A stretch of 64,000 bases of DNA from Alphaproteobacteria bacterium (lineage in GTDB: Bacteria > Pseudomonadota > Alphaproteobacteria > Micavibrionales > UBA2020), in contig JAEUKT010000001.1 of assembly GCA_016794125.1 (NCBI GenBank), positions 248,001-312,000 on the forward strand. The letters are read 5' to 3'. Below, piece by piece: positions 1 to 7,183 of this stretch; the stretch's first letter is position 1; each line of letters begins with the position of its first letter. The notes beneath the pieces are model-generated. The model was not told the DNA's origin. It worked only from the letters and a program-made list of their open reading frames with translations, and did not search any database. The translations under genes and the position numbers were made by a program.

Positions 1-947
1 TAAACGGCCTTGAAAGGGTCGCCCGAGAGAGCCTTCAGGTTTTTCTCGATCGTCTCGATGTCGCCGCGGGCAAGCGGGCCCGTCAGCGCGGTTTTGTAGT
101 CCGTCAGTAAATTTTCGGTCTGCTGCTTCAGGTACATATCGGCGATATTCGGCGGAAATCCGAATTCGCCCTGCAGCGTGTCGAACAGTTTCTGCCACAG
201 GATGCAGGAAAAATTACCCGCCATCACGCAGGCCGCATGGTATTTCGCCTTTTGCTGCGCGCTAAGGCGCACATTCTGGTTATGCAGGCCGGGCAGCAGC
301 GCGCGGAACGGCGGTGCTTTTTCATCCACGACAAACGGAATGGCGAGATATTTGTCGAGCGTGTAAAGCTGCTGGCCAAACGTCATCAACGGATGCGCGC
401 CCCATGCCTTCTTGGTCACAAGGCTGCCGGAAAAATGCACCTTGGTCGCCATCGGCAGCGAGGTTTTGAGCGTATGGAGCCCCTGCCCCAATTCCTTGGT
501 GCGTGCGGCCACGGCAACTTCGTCGCCAGCCTTCACGGCGGCACGCAGCGTATCAACGATCTTCAGCAATGCAGCGACCTGGCGGCGGCCGGCGGCGTTC
601 AGCTGCGGATGCGCTTCGTCAAAGGATTTGATCGCGGCCTCGATGCCCTTCACGCTGTCGGCGTTGCGCGATTTTTTGACGGCATCGAAAGCTGTGTTGA
701 GAATGACGATATGGTCGCAAGGCGCGATATCGGCCAGATGCTCGTCGATAAACGGCTCGATCGCGCTGTCCTTGATCGCCAGCAGGATATGCGTGGCGCC
801 GGTCGCAAGCTCATGCAGGCGCGCCAAAGGCTGGGAGCGATCCCATTTCGAATAGTCTTTGATTTTAAGCAGGGAAAAATAATGGCATAAATGCCGCGCA
901 AGGCGGCCATTGCCAATGATCAGGTATTTGTTTGGTACTTGTCTCAT
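1..947 (-). CDS. Rossmann-fold / DUF2520 domain protein, 3' end cut by the window
   Basis: I translated this reading frame on the minus strand; it stays open from the ATG at 945-947 to the window edge, giving 315 codons. The N-terminus has a nucleotide-binding Rossmann signature (YLIIGNGRLARHL, residues 8-20), followed by a ProC-like NAD(P)-binding half and a helical C-terminal half containing an ANFxxxL-like segment (AGNFSCILWQKL). This is the layout of the Rossmann-like plus DUF2520 family, which are relatives of pyrroline-5-carboxylate reductase with no firmly known substrate. At about 315 residues it is near full family length, so only the last few codons are probably missing. It is transcribed away from the tRNA genes. 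Confidence 0.8.
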   Translation of the reverse strand, partial: MRQVPNKYLIIGNGRLARHLCHYFSLLKIKDYSKWDRSQPLARLHELATGATHILLAIKDSAIEPFIDEHLADIAPCDHIVILNTAFDAVKKSRNADSVKGIEAAIKSFDEAHPQLNAAGRRQVAALLKIVDTLRAAVKAGDEVAVAARTKELGQGLHTLKTSLPMATKVHFSGSLVTKKAWGAHPLMTFGQQLYTLDKYLAIPFVVDEKAPPFRALLPGLHNQNVRLSAQQKAKYHAACVMAGNFSCILWQKLFDTLQGEFGFPPNIADMYLKQQTENLLTDYKTALTGPLARGDIETIEKNLKALSGDPFKAV

Positions 948-1104
948 GATCAAGCCCGGTATCCCGATGTTTAAAAAGTCCGTCTCACGTGCCGGTCAAG
1001 CAGTGATCCGGCCTGATTTCATTATATGATATCGTGCTGCAAAGCGTCAAAGCAAGTCTTATGCCCCTGAAATTTCCCCGTATTATGAAAGGGTTAAAAA
1101 ACTC

Positions 1105-1133
1105 TGGACATAAGCCCGCGCCCTGCGATATAA
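1105..1133 (+). promoter_or_regulatory. Candidate sigma-70 promoter for the tRNA pair
   Basis: TGGACA at 1105-1110 and ATATAA at 1128-1133 are separated by 17 bases and lie about 25 bases before the first tRNA base. The match to -35/-10 consensus and the position fit a promoter driving both tRNAs as one transcript; this is pattern-based only. Confidence 0.45.
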
Positions 1134-1157
1134 CCCTTTTTGCTGTAATAACGGCGC

Positions 1158-1233
1158 GCCCGGATAGCTCAGTTGGTAGAGCAGTAGATTGAAAATCTAC
1201 GTGTCGCTGGTTCAAATCCGGCTCCGGGCACCA
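1158..1233 (+). tRNA. tRNA-Phe (GAA)
   Basis: This is a 76-base cloverleaf. The acceptor stem GCCCGGA (1158-1164) pairs with TCCGGGC (1223-1229), followed by discriminator A and an encoded CCA. The D-arm has AGCTCAGTTGGTAGAGC, the anticodon loop TTGAAAA gives anticodon GAA, and the T-loop has the usual TTCAAAT. It decodes phenylalanine codons. A second tRNA follows after 12 bases, so the two are probably co-transcribed. Confidence 0.98.
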
Positions 1234-1245
1234 CTTTCTACCGAT

Positions 1246-1320
1246 GGACGCGTAGCTCAGCGGAAGAGCACACCCTTCACACGGGTGGGGTCATAGGTTC
1301 AATCCCTATCGCGTCCACCA
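1246..1320 (+). tRNA. tRNA-Val (CAC)
   Basis: This is a 75-base cloverleaf. The acceptor stem GGACGCG (1246-1252) pairs with CGCGTCC (1310-1316), then A and an encoded CCA. The anticodon stem CACCC/GGGTG encloses loop TTCACAC, giving anticodon CAC, which reads GUG. The T-arm carries TTCAATC. It lies 12 bases after tRNA-Phe on the same strand. The CAC isoacceptor supplements the UAC valine tRNA, which is not in this window. Confidence 0.97.
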
Positions 1321-1429
1321 TCCCTCTCCCCTTACAGGCCTTTTCTATAACCCATTGAAATCGTAATTCTAAATTCACGACTCTTGTCGTAAGCTTTGCT
1401 CTGTACACTTCTTTGGGCAGAACTTTTTC

Positions 1430-2608
1430 ATGAGCAAGTCCTCTTTCGATGCCGACAAGACAAGCAGCACCTACCAGATGCTAACCATGCTGCTGATCGC
1501 TTTCGCGCTGGGCGCGGCGGCGCTGCATTTTGTCATCGACGGCAAGCAGAAATACCTGCTGCAAACCACATCGATGGCGGAACAGCAATTCGGACTTGCG
1601 CAGACCGTAGCTATGCTGGTCGCGCAGCACCAGCTGGACAACGAAGAATCCACGCTCGACAACCTGAAGGAAAAAGCCGCGCTGCTGTTGCAGCAGAACG
1701 ATACGATCGCGTCGTATTTCCTGCCCGTGATGGGTCAGGCTTCGCTGAAGGATACATCCGCGCTGCAGACGCTGGGATTAAGCTCGATGCGCGGGATCGC
1801 GGGCGCGGCATTCAGCTATACGTCCGCCCCGAATGATGAAAACGCCAAGCAGCGCGTAGCGGAAATTTCGACCATGGCGACAAAGGAACTGCGCGAAAAC
1901 TGGGGCAAGGACGTTGCGACATATACCGCCGCCCTGCAAAAACAGATCGCCATGATGACCTATGGCCTTTACGGGTTGTCCGGCATCGCGGCGCTGCTGG
2001 CGCTTTATTTATCGGCCGGCATGTTCAAGCCTGCCGCGCAGTACATCAAATCCCTGCTGGAACATATCGACCATGTGGCGGCGACCGATACGCTGACGGG
2101 GCTTTATAACCGCGTCATGTTGTTCAAGGTGACGGCGATGCTGATCAGCGGGGCAAAACGCCATAAGCAGGAACTGGCCGTGCTGGCAATCGATATCGAC
2201 GAATTGCAGAAAATCAACGACGCGCATGGCCGCGCGGCGGGCGACGGCGCAATCAAGGCCGTGGCCGCGACGCTGGGGCAGGTCCTTCGCAATTCCGACG
2301 TCATGGGCCGCGTGGCGGGACAGGAATTCGCGATCTTCCTGCCGGCGACCGATGAATACCGCGCATCGCTGGTGGCCGAAAAGCTGCGTGCCGCTGTGGA
2401 AGAAACGCATTTCGCAGTCAAAGAACACATGATCATGCTGCGCGTCAGCGTCGGCGTGGCGGAAATCCAGCCGCATCACAAAAACTCCGACGACATGCTG
2501 CGCGCCGCGGAAACGGCACTGCGCCACGCCAAGGAAAACGGACGCAACAAAGTGATCTGCCTCAGCAAGATCCAATCTATCGCCCCCGCCACAACGATGG
2601 CGGTATAA
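1430..2608 (+). CDS. Membrane-anchored GGDEF-like protein with degenerate AGQEF motif
   Basis: This 392-residue protein has two membrane segments (about residues 16-36 and 175-195) flanking a periplasmic region of roughly 135 residues, then a cytoplasmic GGDEF-type domain starting at the typical DTLTGLYNRVMLF. Family members with an intact GG(D/E)EF loop make cyclic di-GMP. Here the loop reads AGQEF (residues 296-300): the metal-binding acidic residue is Gln and the first Gly is Ala. The rest of the fold, including DIDELQKIND and the C-terminal SVGVAEI strand, is well kept. I infer a sensor, GTP-binding or scaffold role rather than an active cyclase. There is no EAL domain. It is the first gene after the tRNAs; the ribosome site is weak. 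Confidence 0.85.
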   Translation: MSKSSFDADKTSSTYQMLTMLLIAFALGAAALHFVIDGKQKYLLQTTSMAEQQFGLAQTVAMLVAQHQLDNEESTLDNLKEKAALLLQQNDTIASYFLPVMGQASLKDTSALQTLGLSSMRGIAGAAFSYTSAPNDENAKQRVAEISTMATKELRENWGKDVATYTAALQKQIAMMTYGLYGLSGIAALLALYLSAGMFKPAAQYIKSLLEHIDHVAATDTLTGLYNRVMLFKVTAMLISGAKRHKQELAVLAIDIDELQKINDAHGRAAGDGAIKAVAATLGQVLRNSDVMGRVAGQEFAIFLPATDEYRASLVAEKLRAAVEETHFAVKEHMIMLRVSVGVAEIQPHHKNSDDMLRAAETALRHAKENGRNKVICLSKIQSIAPATTMAV

Positions 2609-2732
2609 AAGCCCCCCCTGATCCCGAGTCGTGGAACAGCGGAATGTCCCCGATTGTTAGCGGTACGCGGTTACCGCTTGAAATTTGAAAAGAAATCTCG
2701 CATTTTCAAGGCTCAATCGGCACAAGCTGATA

Positions 2733-2786
2733 TGCCTAAAAACTGCCTAAAATTGATTAGATTATGGATAGCGGGCATGCCTAAAA
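2733..2786 (+). repeat. Three direct copies of TGCCTAAAA upstream of the Sel1 gene
   Basis: TGCCTAAAA occurs at 2733-2741, 2744-2752 and 2778-2786, all on the plus strand. Start-to-start spacings are 11 and 34 bases, close to one and three helical turns. The last copy lies 18 bases before the start codon at 2805. An operator array is one reading. Two further copies lie inside genes at 4767-4775 and 5820-5828, which argues for caution. Confidence 0.4.
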
Positions 2787-2804
2787 TGTAATGGTGTGAG
2801 ATAA

Positions 2805-3515
2805 ATGGGTTGGCAAATGTTTAGACAGATTATGATGGCAATTACGCTCTGCGCGGCTCTGGTCGCTGCACCGGCCTATGCCACCCAGTCTGTCTATGTC
2901 ACCCCTGATCTCGCCGCTCTGCAGGCTTTAGCGACGCAGGGCGATGCTCTTTCCCAAAACCATCTTGCCGTGATGTATGCCGAAGGCCGTGGCGTTGAAC
3001 AAAATTACCGGCACGCCTCCAACTGGTTCCGCCGCGCCGCCGAACAGGGCGATGCCTTTGGCCAGTACAGCCTTGCCACCATGTATTCCCAAGGCCTCGG
3101 CCTTCCGCAAGACCACGCGCAGGCCGCAAAATGGTACGGCAAGGCCGCGCTGCAAGGCGACTCCAAGGCGCAATTCCTGCTGGGCAAAGCCTATTATACC
3201 GGCACCGGTGTCGCCAAAAGCCAGGTCAAAGCGCTTGACTGGTTCCTGGCCGCTTCCAAAGGCGGCGAACGTGAAGCCGACAAATACCTGCAGCTGATCC
3301 AGTATAAAAACCAGATTGCGATGAAACAGATGCAGGACGGCAATTCGGTGAAAGCCGCCCTCTCGCCCTTCGGCCAGCAAAGCGCGACAGAAACCGCTAC
3401 CCACAGCCTTGGCATCGTTTATCTGCAAGGTCTTGGCGCGGCGGTGAGCCTTGAAGCGATCCTGCTCTGGGTCGTGCTGCCTATCCTTTGCATGCTCGGC
3501 CTCTTCGCGATATAA
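2805..3515 (+). CDS. Secreted Sel1-repeat protein with C-terminal membrane segment
   Basis: This 236-residue protein starts with a signal peptide (hydrophobic stretch ending APAYA, about residue 26). It is followed by at least three tandem Sel1/TPR-like repeats: LAVMYAEGRGVEQN, LATMYSQGLGLPQD and LGKAYYTGTGVAKS, each with a WFRRAAEQG-type second helix. A hydrophobic segment of about 22 residues ends the protein, so it is probably held in the inner membrane facing the periplasm. Sel1 repeats mediate protein contacts; no enzymatic domain is present. A start at the internal ATG five codons later is possible. It sits 28 bases before a small Cys-rich secreted protein. Confidence 0.85.
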   Translation: MGWQMFRQIMMAITLCAALVAAPAYATQSVYVTPDLAALQALATQGDALSQNHLAVMYAEGRGVEQNYRHASNWFRRAAEQGDAFGQYSLATMYSQGLGLPQDHAQAAKWYGKAALQGDSKAQFLLGKAYYTGTGVAKSQVKALDWFLAASKGGEREADKYLQLIQYKNQIAMKQMQDGNSVKAALSPFGQQSATETATHSLGIVYLQGLGAAVSLEAILLWVVLPILCMLGLFAI

Positions 3516-3543
3516 TTTCCCCATCATCGTTTGGGAGATTTTG

Positions 3544-3924
3544 ATGACGCGATTCCTTGCCCTTGCCTTTGTCTGCCTTGTATCCACCACCGCCTGCGCC
3601 GACCGCGCGGTATCCCCGGAACCCATGCGCGCTTGCACCAAGGACGCGAAGATGTGCGCCGACGGATCGAGCGTGGGCCGCACAGGTCCCGATTGCGAAT
3701 TCCCCTCCTGCCCCGAAGAAAAAGGCCCGACGACCCCGCCGCCTGAAGGCCGCCAGATGTGCACGATGGACGCTAAAATCTGCCCCGACGGCACCGGCGT
3801 CGGCCGCACCGGCCCCAACTGCACCTTTGCCCCCTGCCCCGGCGAAAAGCCAAACCCCAACCCCGATGCCCCGCCTGCCACGGAAGAACCGGAGGAAGAG
3901 GAAATTCCGGAGTCTTATGAGTAA
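3544..3924 (+). CDS. Small exported protein with two Cys-rich repeats
   Basis: The ATG at 3544 is preceded by TGGGAG and is followed by a hydrophobic export signal ending STTACADR, so the Cys may be lipid-modified although the position -3 residue is not the usual Leu. The mature 126-codon product has two homologous units of about 27 residues, each with the pattern C-T-x-D-A-K-x-C-x-D-G-x-x-V-G-R-T-G-P-x-C-x-F-x-x-C-P, separated by a Pro/Thr linker. The tail is rich in Pro and Glu. I have seen similar units in small secreted proteins of many bacteria, but I know no function. The four conserved cysteines per unit suggest disulfides or metal binding. Confidence 0.75.
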   Translation: MTRFLALAFVCLVSTTACADRAVSPEPMRACTKDAKMCADGSSVGRTGPDCEFPSCPEEKGPTTPPPEGRQMCTMDAKICPDGTGVGRTGPNCTFAPCPGEKPNPNPDAPPATEEPEEEEIPESYE

Positions 3925-3971
3925 AGCAGGCTGATTTGCCAAGCCTTGATATTTGGCTATATGATTGAGGT

Positions 3972-5201
3972 ATGGTGACTGCATCCAAACAGCTTTCCGG
4001 CCGGCGCGTGCTCCTGATTATTTCGGGCGGTATTGCGGCATATAAGGGGCTGGAGCTGATACGACGGCTGCGCGATACGGGGCTGGATGTGCGCTGCATC
4101 CTGACATCTGGCGGCGCGCAGTTTATTACACCTCTATCCGTCGCCGCGTTGTCGGAAAATAAAGTCCATACCGATATCTTCTCCCTCACCGATGAGTCCG
4201 AAATGGGGCATATCCGCTTGGCGCGGGAATGTGACCTTGTGCTGGTCGCGCCCGCTTCGGCGAATATCATTGCGCGTGCGGCGCGCGGCTTGGCGGATGA
4301 TCTGGCATCGACCGTTTTGCTGGCGACCGACAAGCCTGTCATGTTCGCGCCCGCGATGAACCCTGTGATGCTGGCGAATGCCGCCGTGCAGGAGAACCTA
4401 GCGATTTTGCGCCAGCGCGGATATGGCATTATCGAGCCGGGCGTGGGCGGCACCGCCTGCGGCGAAATCGGATCCGGCCGTTTGGCCGAAGTGCCCGATA
4501 TCGTCACCATCGTCAGCGATTTTTTTTTGAAGGGCGCACCGCTCCGCGGGTTTAAGGCGCTTGTCACATCGGGCCCGACATTCGAACCGCTGGATCCCGT
4601 GCGTTTCCTCGGCAACCGTTCATCCGGCAAGCAGGGACATGCGATTGCGGAAGCGCTCGCCTTCGCGGGTGCAGAAGTGACATTGATCAGCGGCCCCGTG
4701 AGCGAGCCCCCGCCCCGATTTGTGCAGACGTTGCAGGTGCAGACCGCACGCGAGATGCTGGAAGCCTGCCTAAAATCCCTGCCCGTGGATATCGCCGTCT
4801 GCGCGGCCGCTGTTGCCGATTTCCGTCCCGAAGATGTATCCGACCGCAAAATCAAAAAATCGGGCAATGATCCTGTATCGCTGAAACTGGTGCAGAATCC
4901 CGATATTCTCGCGACCCTGTCGCATAGCAACCAGCGTCCGAAACTTGTCATCGGCTTCGCGGCAGAGACGAATGACGGGATGGAAAATGCCCAGGCGAAG
5001 CTGACGAAAAAAGGATGCGACTGGCTGGTGCTGAACGATGTCGGCGGCGGCAAGGTGTTCGGGCAGGACAGCAATATCGTGACGCTGCTGCGCAACTCCG
5101 GCAACGGTATTGCATCCGAAACATGGGCCGAGAAATCGAAGAAAGATGTCGCCCGCGACTTGGTCGCGCAGGCCGCCGCTTTCATGCTTAAACCAGCCTA
5201 A
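3972..5201 (+). CDS. coaBC: Bifunctional phosphopantothenoylcysteine decarboxylase / phosphopantothenate-cysteine ligase
   Basis: This 409-residue protein makes 4'-phosphopantetheine from phosphopantothenate, cysteine and CTP in coenzyme A synthesis. The N-terminal flavin-dependent CoaC half shows GGIAAYKGLELIRRL, the active-site His in MGHIRLA, the PAMN motif and the catalytic Cys in GTACGEIGSGR. The PXMNXXMW motif is slightly altered (PAMNPVML). The C-terminal CoaB half begins at VTSGPTFEPLDPVR with NRSSGKQG, then AAAVADFRP and the KIKK lysines. Length is typical of the fused enzyme. It follows a small secreted protein after 47 bases and has no obvious functional partner beside it. Confidence 0.97.
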   Translation: MVTASKQLSGRRVLLIISGGIAAYKGLELIRRLRDTGLDVRCILTSGGAQFITPLSVAALSENKVHTDIFSLTDESEMGHIRLARECDLVLVAPASANIIARAARGLADDLASTVLLATDKPVMFAPAMNPVMLANAAVQENLAILRQRGYGIIEPGVGGTACGEIGSGRLAEVPDIVTIVSDFFLKGAPLRGFKALVTSGPTFEPLDPVRFLGNRSSGKQGHAIAEALAFAGAEVTLISGPVSEPPPRFVQTLQVQTAREMLEACLKSLPVDIAVCAAAVADFRPEDVSDRKIKKSGNDPVSLKLVQNPDILATLSHSNQRPKLVIGFAAETNDGMENAQAKLTKKGCDWLVLNDVGGGKVFGQDSNIVTLLRNSGNGIASETWAEKSKKDVARDLVAQAAAFMLKPA

Positions 5202-5299
5202 CGCATACTTCCTAAAAACAGTTCCTTAAATATCGAACGGAATTAGCGAACACGTGCGCGCGTTTGTACCGCGCATTGCTTTTCCTGTGGAGGAACATC

Positions 5300-5896
5300 A
5301 TGACAGATGCAGCACCGAATGCGCTGAACACCGCCTATATACAGCCGATCCCTATGATCCAGCAGGACGATCCCTACACGATCGGCACTTTTGCCAAGGG
5401 TTTATTCGCATTCGTGCTTGTCATGGCGGTTGCGGGCGAGCTTTCATATGATGGCGATCTTTCCGCAACACACCCAGGCCCACAGGCGGTCATGAAAAGC
5501 TGCGTCAGCGCATTCCGCGCCCATCCGCTGGCGATGTCGTTGGAAACCGATATTTCAAAATCGGCGATTCCGCTGGAGGGGCTAAGCGCTTCCGGCGTGG
5601 CCGCTATGCTTGAGAAAAACCACTTCCACATCGTGGACGACACCCGCCGTTATGCCGACAAGATGGTCTATAATGACCGCGTGCTGAAGGCCACGCGCAG
5701 CGCAAGCCGTTTCTGGCCCGAAATACTGCGCAAAGACAGCTGCGAAATCACGCTGTTCATGAAGGACGGCCATATCTCCGGCGCAGCCGCCGCTGCCATT
5801 CGCACACCCCATATCCCCATGCCTAAAATTAATTCGGGCGGCATTCCGGCCTTCGCGGGATTGAAAAACGCGGTTAGCGCAGCTGTCATCAAATGA
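5300..5896 (+). CDS. Hypothetical single-span membrane protein
   Basis: The ATG at 5300 was chosen because GGAGG lies 6 bases before it; an upstream in-frame start at 5264 lacks such a site. The 198-residue product has a short N-terminal segment, one membrane span (about residues 28-48, TIGTFAKGLFAFVLVMAVAG), and a soluble part of about 150 residues with no domain I recognise. It contains two widely spaced cysteines (KSCVSAF and KDSCEIT), which could pair if this part is periplasmic. It is followed by a good terminator at 5991-6024 and appears monocistronic. Confidence 0.7.
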   Translation: MTDAAPNALNTAYIQPIPMIQQDDPYTIGTFAKGLFAFVLVMAVAGELSYDGDLSATHPGPQAVMKSCVSAFRAHPLAMSLETDISKSAIPLEGLSASGVAAMLEKNHFHIVDDTRRYADKMVYNDRVLKATRSASRFWPEILRKDSCEITLFMKDGHISGAAAAAIRTPHIPMPKINSGGIPAFAGLKNAVSAAVIK

Positions 5897-5990
5897 CACA
5901 AAACCGTTACAAACAGGCTTCCCTGATACGGCCGGTTTACGCAATTAAATGACCGTTTATCACATAAACAAAATAGACTCAGATACTTAC

Positions 5991-6024
5991 GCGGTTCCAA
6001 AGATAAACTTTGGAGCCGCTTTTT
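5991..6024 (+). terminator. Rho-independent terminator
   Basis: The arms GCGGTTCCAAAG (5991-6002) and CTTTGGAGCCGC (6008-6019) form a 12-bp stem with one G-U pair and a 5-base loop, followed by TTTTT. It lies about 95 bases after the hypothetical membrane-protein gene and before the next plus-strand gene. Confidence 0.85.
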
Positions 6025-6101
6025 CATGGCCGTTCGTTGGTTTGGTCAGATGAGACAGACACCTAGGCCCGGCAATACGGGCAGAAAGACCGGAGGTCAT
6101 C

Positions 6102-6398
6102 ATGCAAACCGAATTTGAAGCCATCCAGATTGAAGACGTCGAAACACCGATCGAGAACGCTATTCAGTACCGTGAATTCGGCCAGATCGCTAAACGCGTC
6201 GGCGGGGCGGTCATCGGCTTTGCCATGCTGTTCGCGATTCCTTCTATCGAGAACCACAACGCAATCGCAGACAACGTATCTATCTCCAGCCTCAGCTGTT
6301 CGCCCGCATCATCGATCCTGCGCAAGTCAGGCTGCGAAATGCCCCGACTGGATGCATCGACCAATAGACTAATCGCGGAATTGATAAAGACCCAGTAA
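6102..6398 (+). CDS. Hypothetical small protein, 98 residues
   Basis: CGGAGGTC sits at good distance before the ATG, which supports translation. The product starts with an acidic segment (EAIQIEDVETPIENA), then a hydrophobic stretch around residues 34-47 (GGAVIGFAMLFAIP) that could be a short membrane span or buried helix, and a polar C-terminus with two cysteines. I recognise no family. It converges on the minus-strand TorF-like gene with only 3 bases between stops, so the two transcripts must end within each other's region. Confidence 0.6.
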   Translation: MQTEFEAIQIEDVETPIENAIQYREFGQIAKRVGGAVIGFAMLFAIPSIENHNAIADNVSISSLSCSPASSILRKSGCEMPRLDASTNRLIAELIKTQ

Positions 6399-6401
6399 GG
6401 C

Positions 6402-7172
6402 TTATTCAGCGCCGCCGAATTTATGGCTGACGGTAAACACGGCGGTGGCGGCGCAGCCATCCGGGCATTGTGCTTTACTGAGGTTGCTATCGATATATTC
6501 CAGCTTGAAGTCAATGTCCTGCCACGCATAAGTCGCACCCAGCGACCAGTCGCTGTACGAGCCAACGCCATAACGCGCCTTGTCATCGACATATTGGTGA
6601 CCAAACGATCCCGTCACGCCAAACCCTGTTTCCTTGATCGGCGCATCGGCCTGGAATTTGCCGTACACGCCCGTGCCGCTGTCGCCCGAATTGTCGGGCG
6701 TGTAAATGACGGTTGCCTTGGTATTCACGATGTCAAAGCTGCGGCCGACGGCGGCGCTGAATTCGACAAGGTCGTAATCAAGCGCATCGGACGCGCCGGG
6801 ATAGAAAATCCCGTTTACCATGAAATCCCATTCAAAGCCCGCCCATTCCGTGGCGTAGCCCACATAGGTATCCAGTTCGTATGTCGCCTCATAGCTGTCG
6901 TTGAAATCGACATTCGATGCCCAGACACCGGCATAAATCCCGCTGTCATGTGTCCAGTCGATGCTGCCCTGTATAGCGGGCTTTTCATCGGTCTGCGACA
7001 TGCCGCGATCACGGTAATCGGTGGTGGCCGTCAGGGTAATGGAAAAATTGCCATAGGGACTGGCGGCGGCTTGCTCCGGCTTTGGCTCGCTGCCCGCAGT
7101 TTCTTCCGCAAAAGCGGCATTCGACATGAAGCACAACACCGCTGTAACGGCAACCAAACCCCTGAACGACAT
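6402..7172 (-). CDS. TorF-family putative outer-membrane porin (TIGR02001 type)
   Basis: The start MSFRGLV at 7172 was chosen because GGGGG precedes it and because it begins a clear signal peptide (cleavage after NAAFA, about residue 22). The mature part of about 234 residues shows alternating beta-strand pattern with the family's N-terminal SITLTATTDYRDRGMSQT motif and a C-terminal strand ending in the aromatic-rich TVSHKFGG. This is typical of the TorF/Gcw_chp outer-membrane proteins, whose substrate is generally unknown. It is the last gene of the aroK-aroB-corC-asnB-like run, 11 bases after the AsnB-like gene. Confidence 0.85.
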   Translation of the reverse strand: MSFRGLVAVTAVLCFMSNAAFAEETAGSEPKPEQAAASPYGNFSITLTATTDYRDRGMSQTDEKPAIQGSIDWTHDSGIYAGVWASNVDFNDSYEATYELDTYVGYATEWAGFEWDFMVNGIFYPGASDALDYDLVEFSAAVGRSFDIVNTKATVIYTPDNSGDSGTGVYGKFQADAPIKETGFGVTGSFGHQYVDDKARYGVGSYSDWSLGATYAWQDIDFKLEYIDSNLSKAQCPDGCAATAVFTVSHKFGGAE

Positions 7173-7183
7173 TCCAAGCCCCC

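Noticed and set aside
237-890. Plus-strand frames at the left edge
   Set aside because: The minus strand encodes a continuous Rossmann/DUF2520 protein through the same bases, with a clear nucleotide-binding motif.
985-1215. A minus-strand frame covering tRNA-Phe
   Set aside because: It overlaps a certain tRNA gene and has no protein features.
3773-5185. A 470-codon minus-strand frame inside coaBC
   Set aside because: It is a shadow of coaBC codon usage, Ser/Arg-rich with no recognisable domain.
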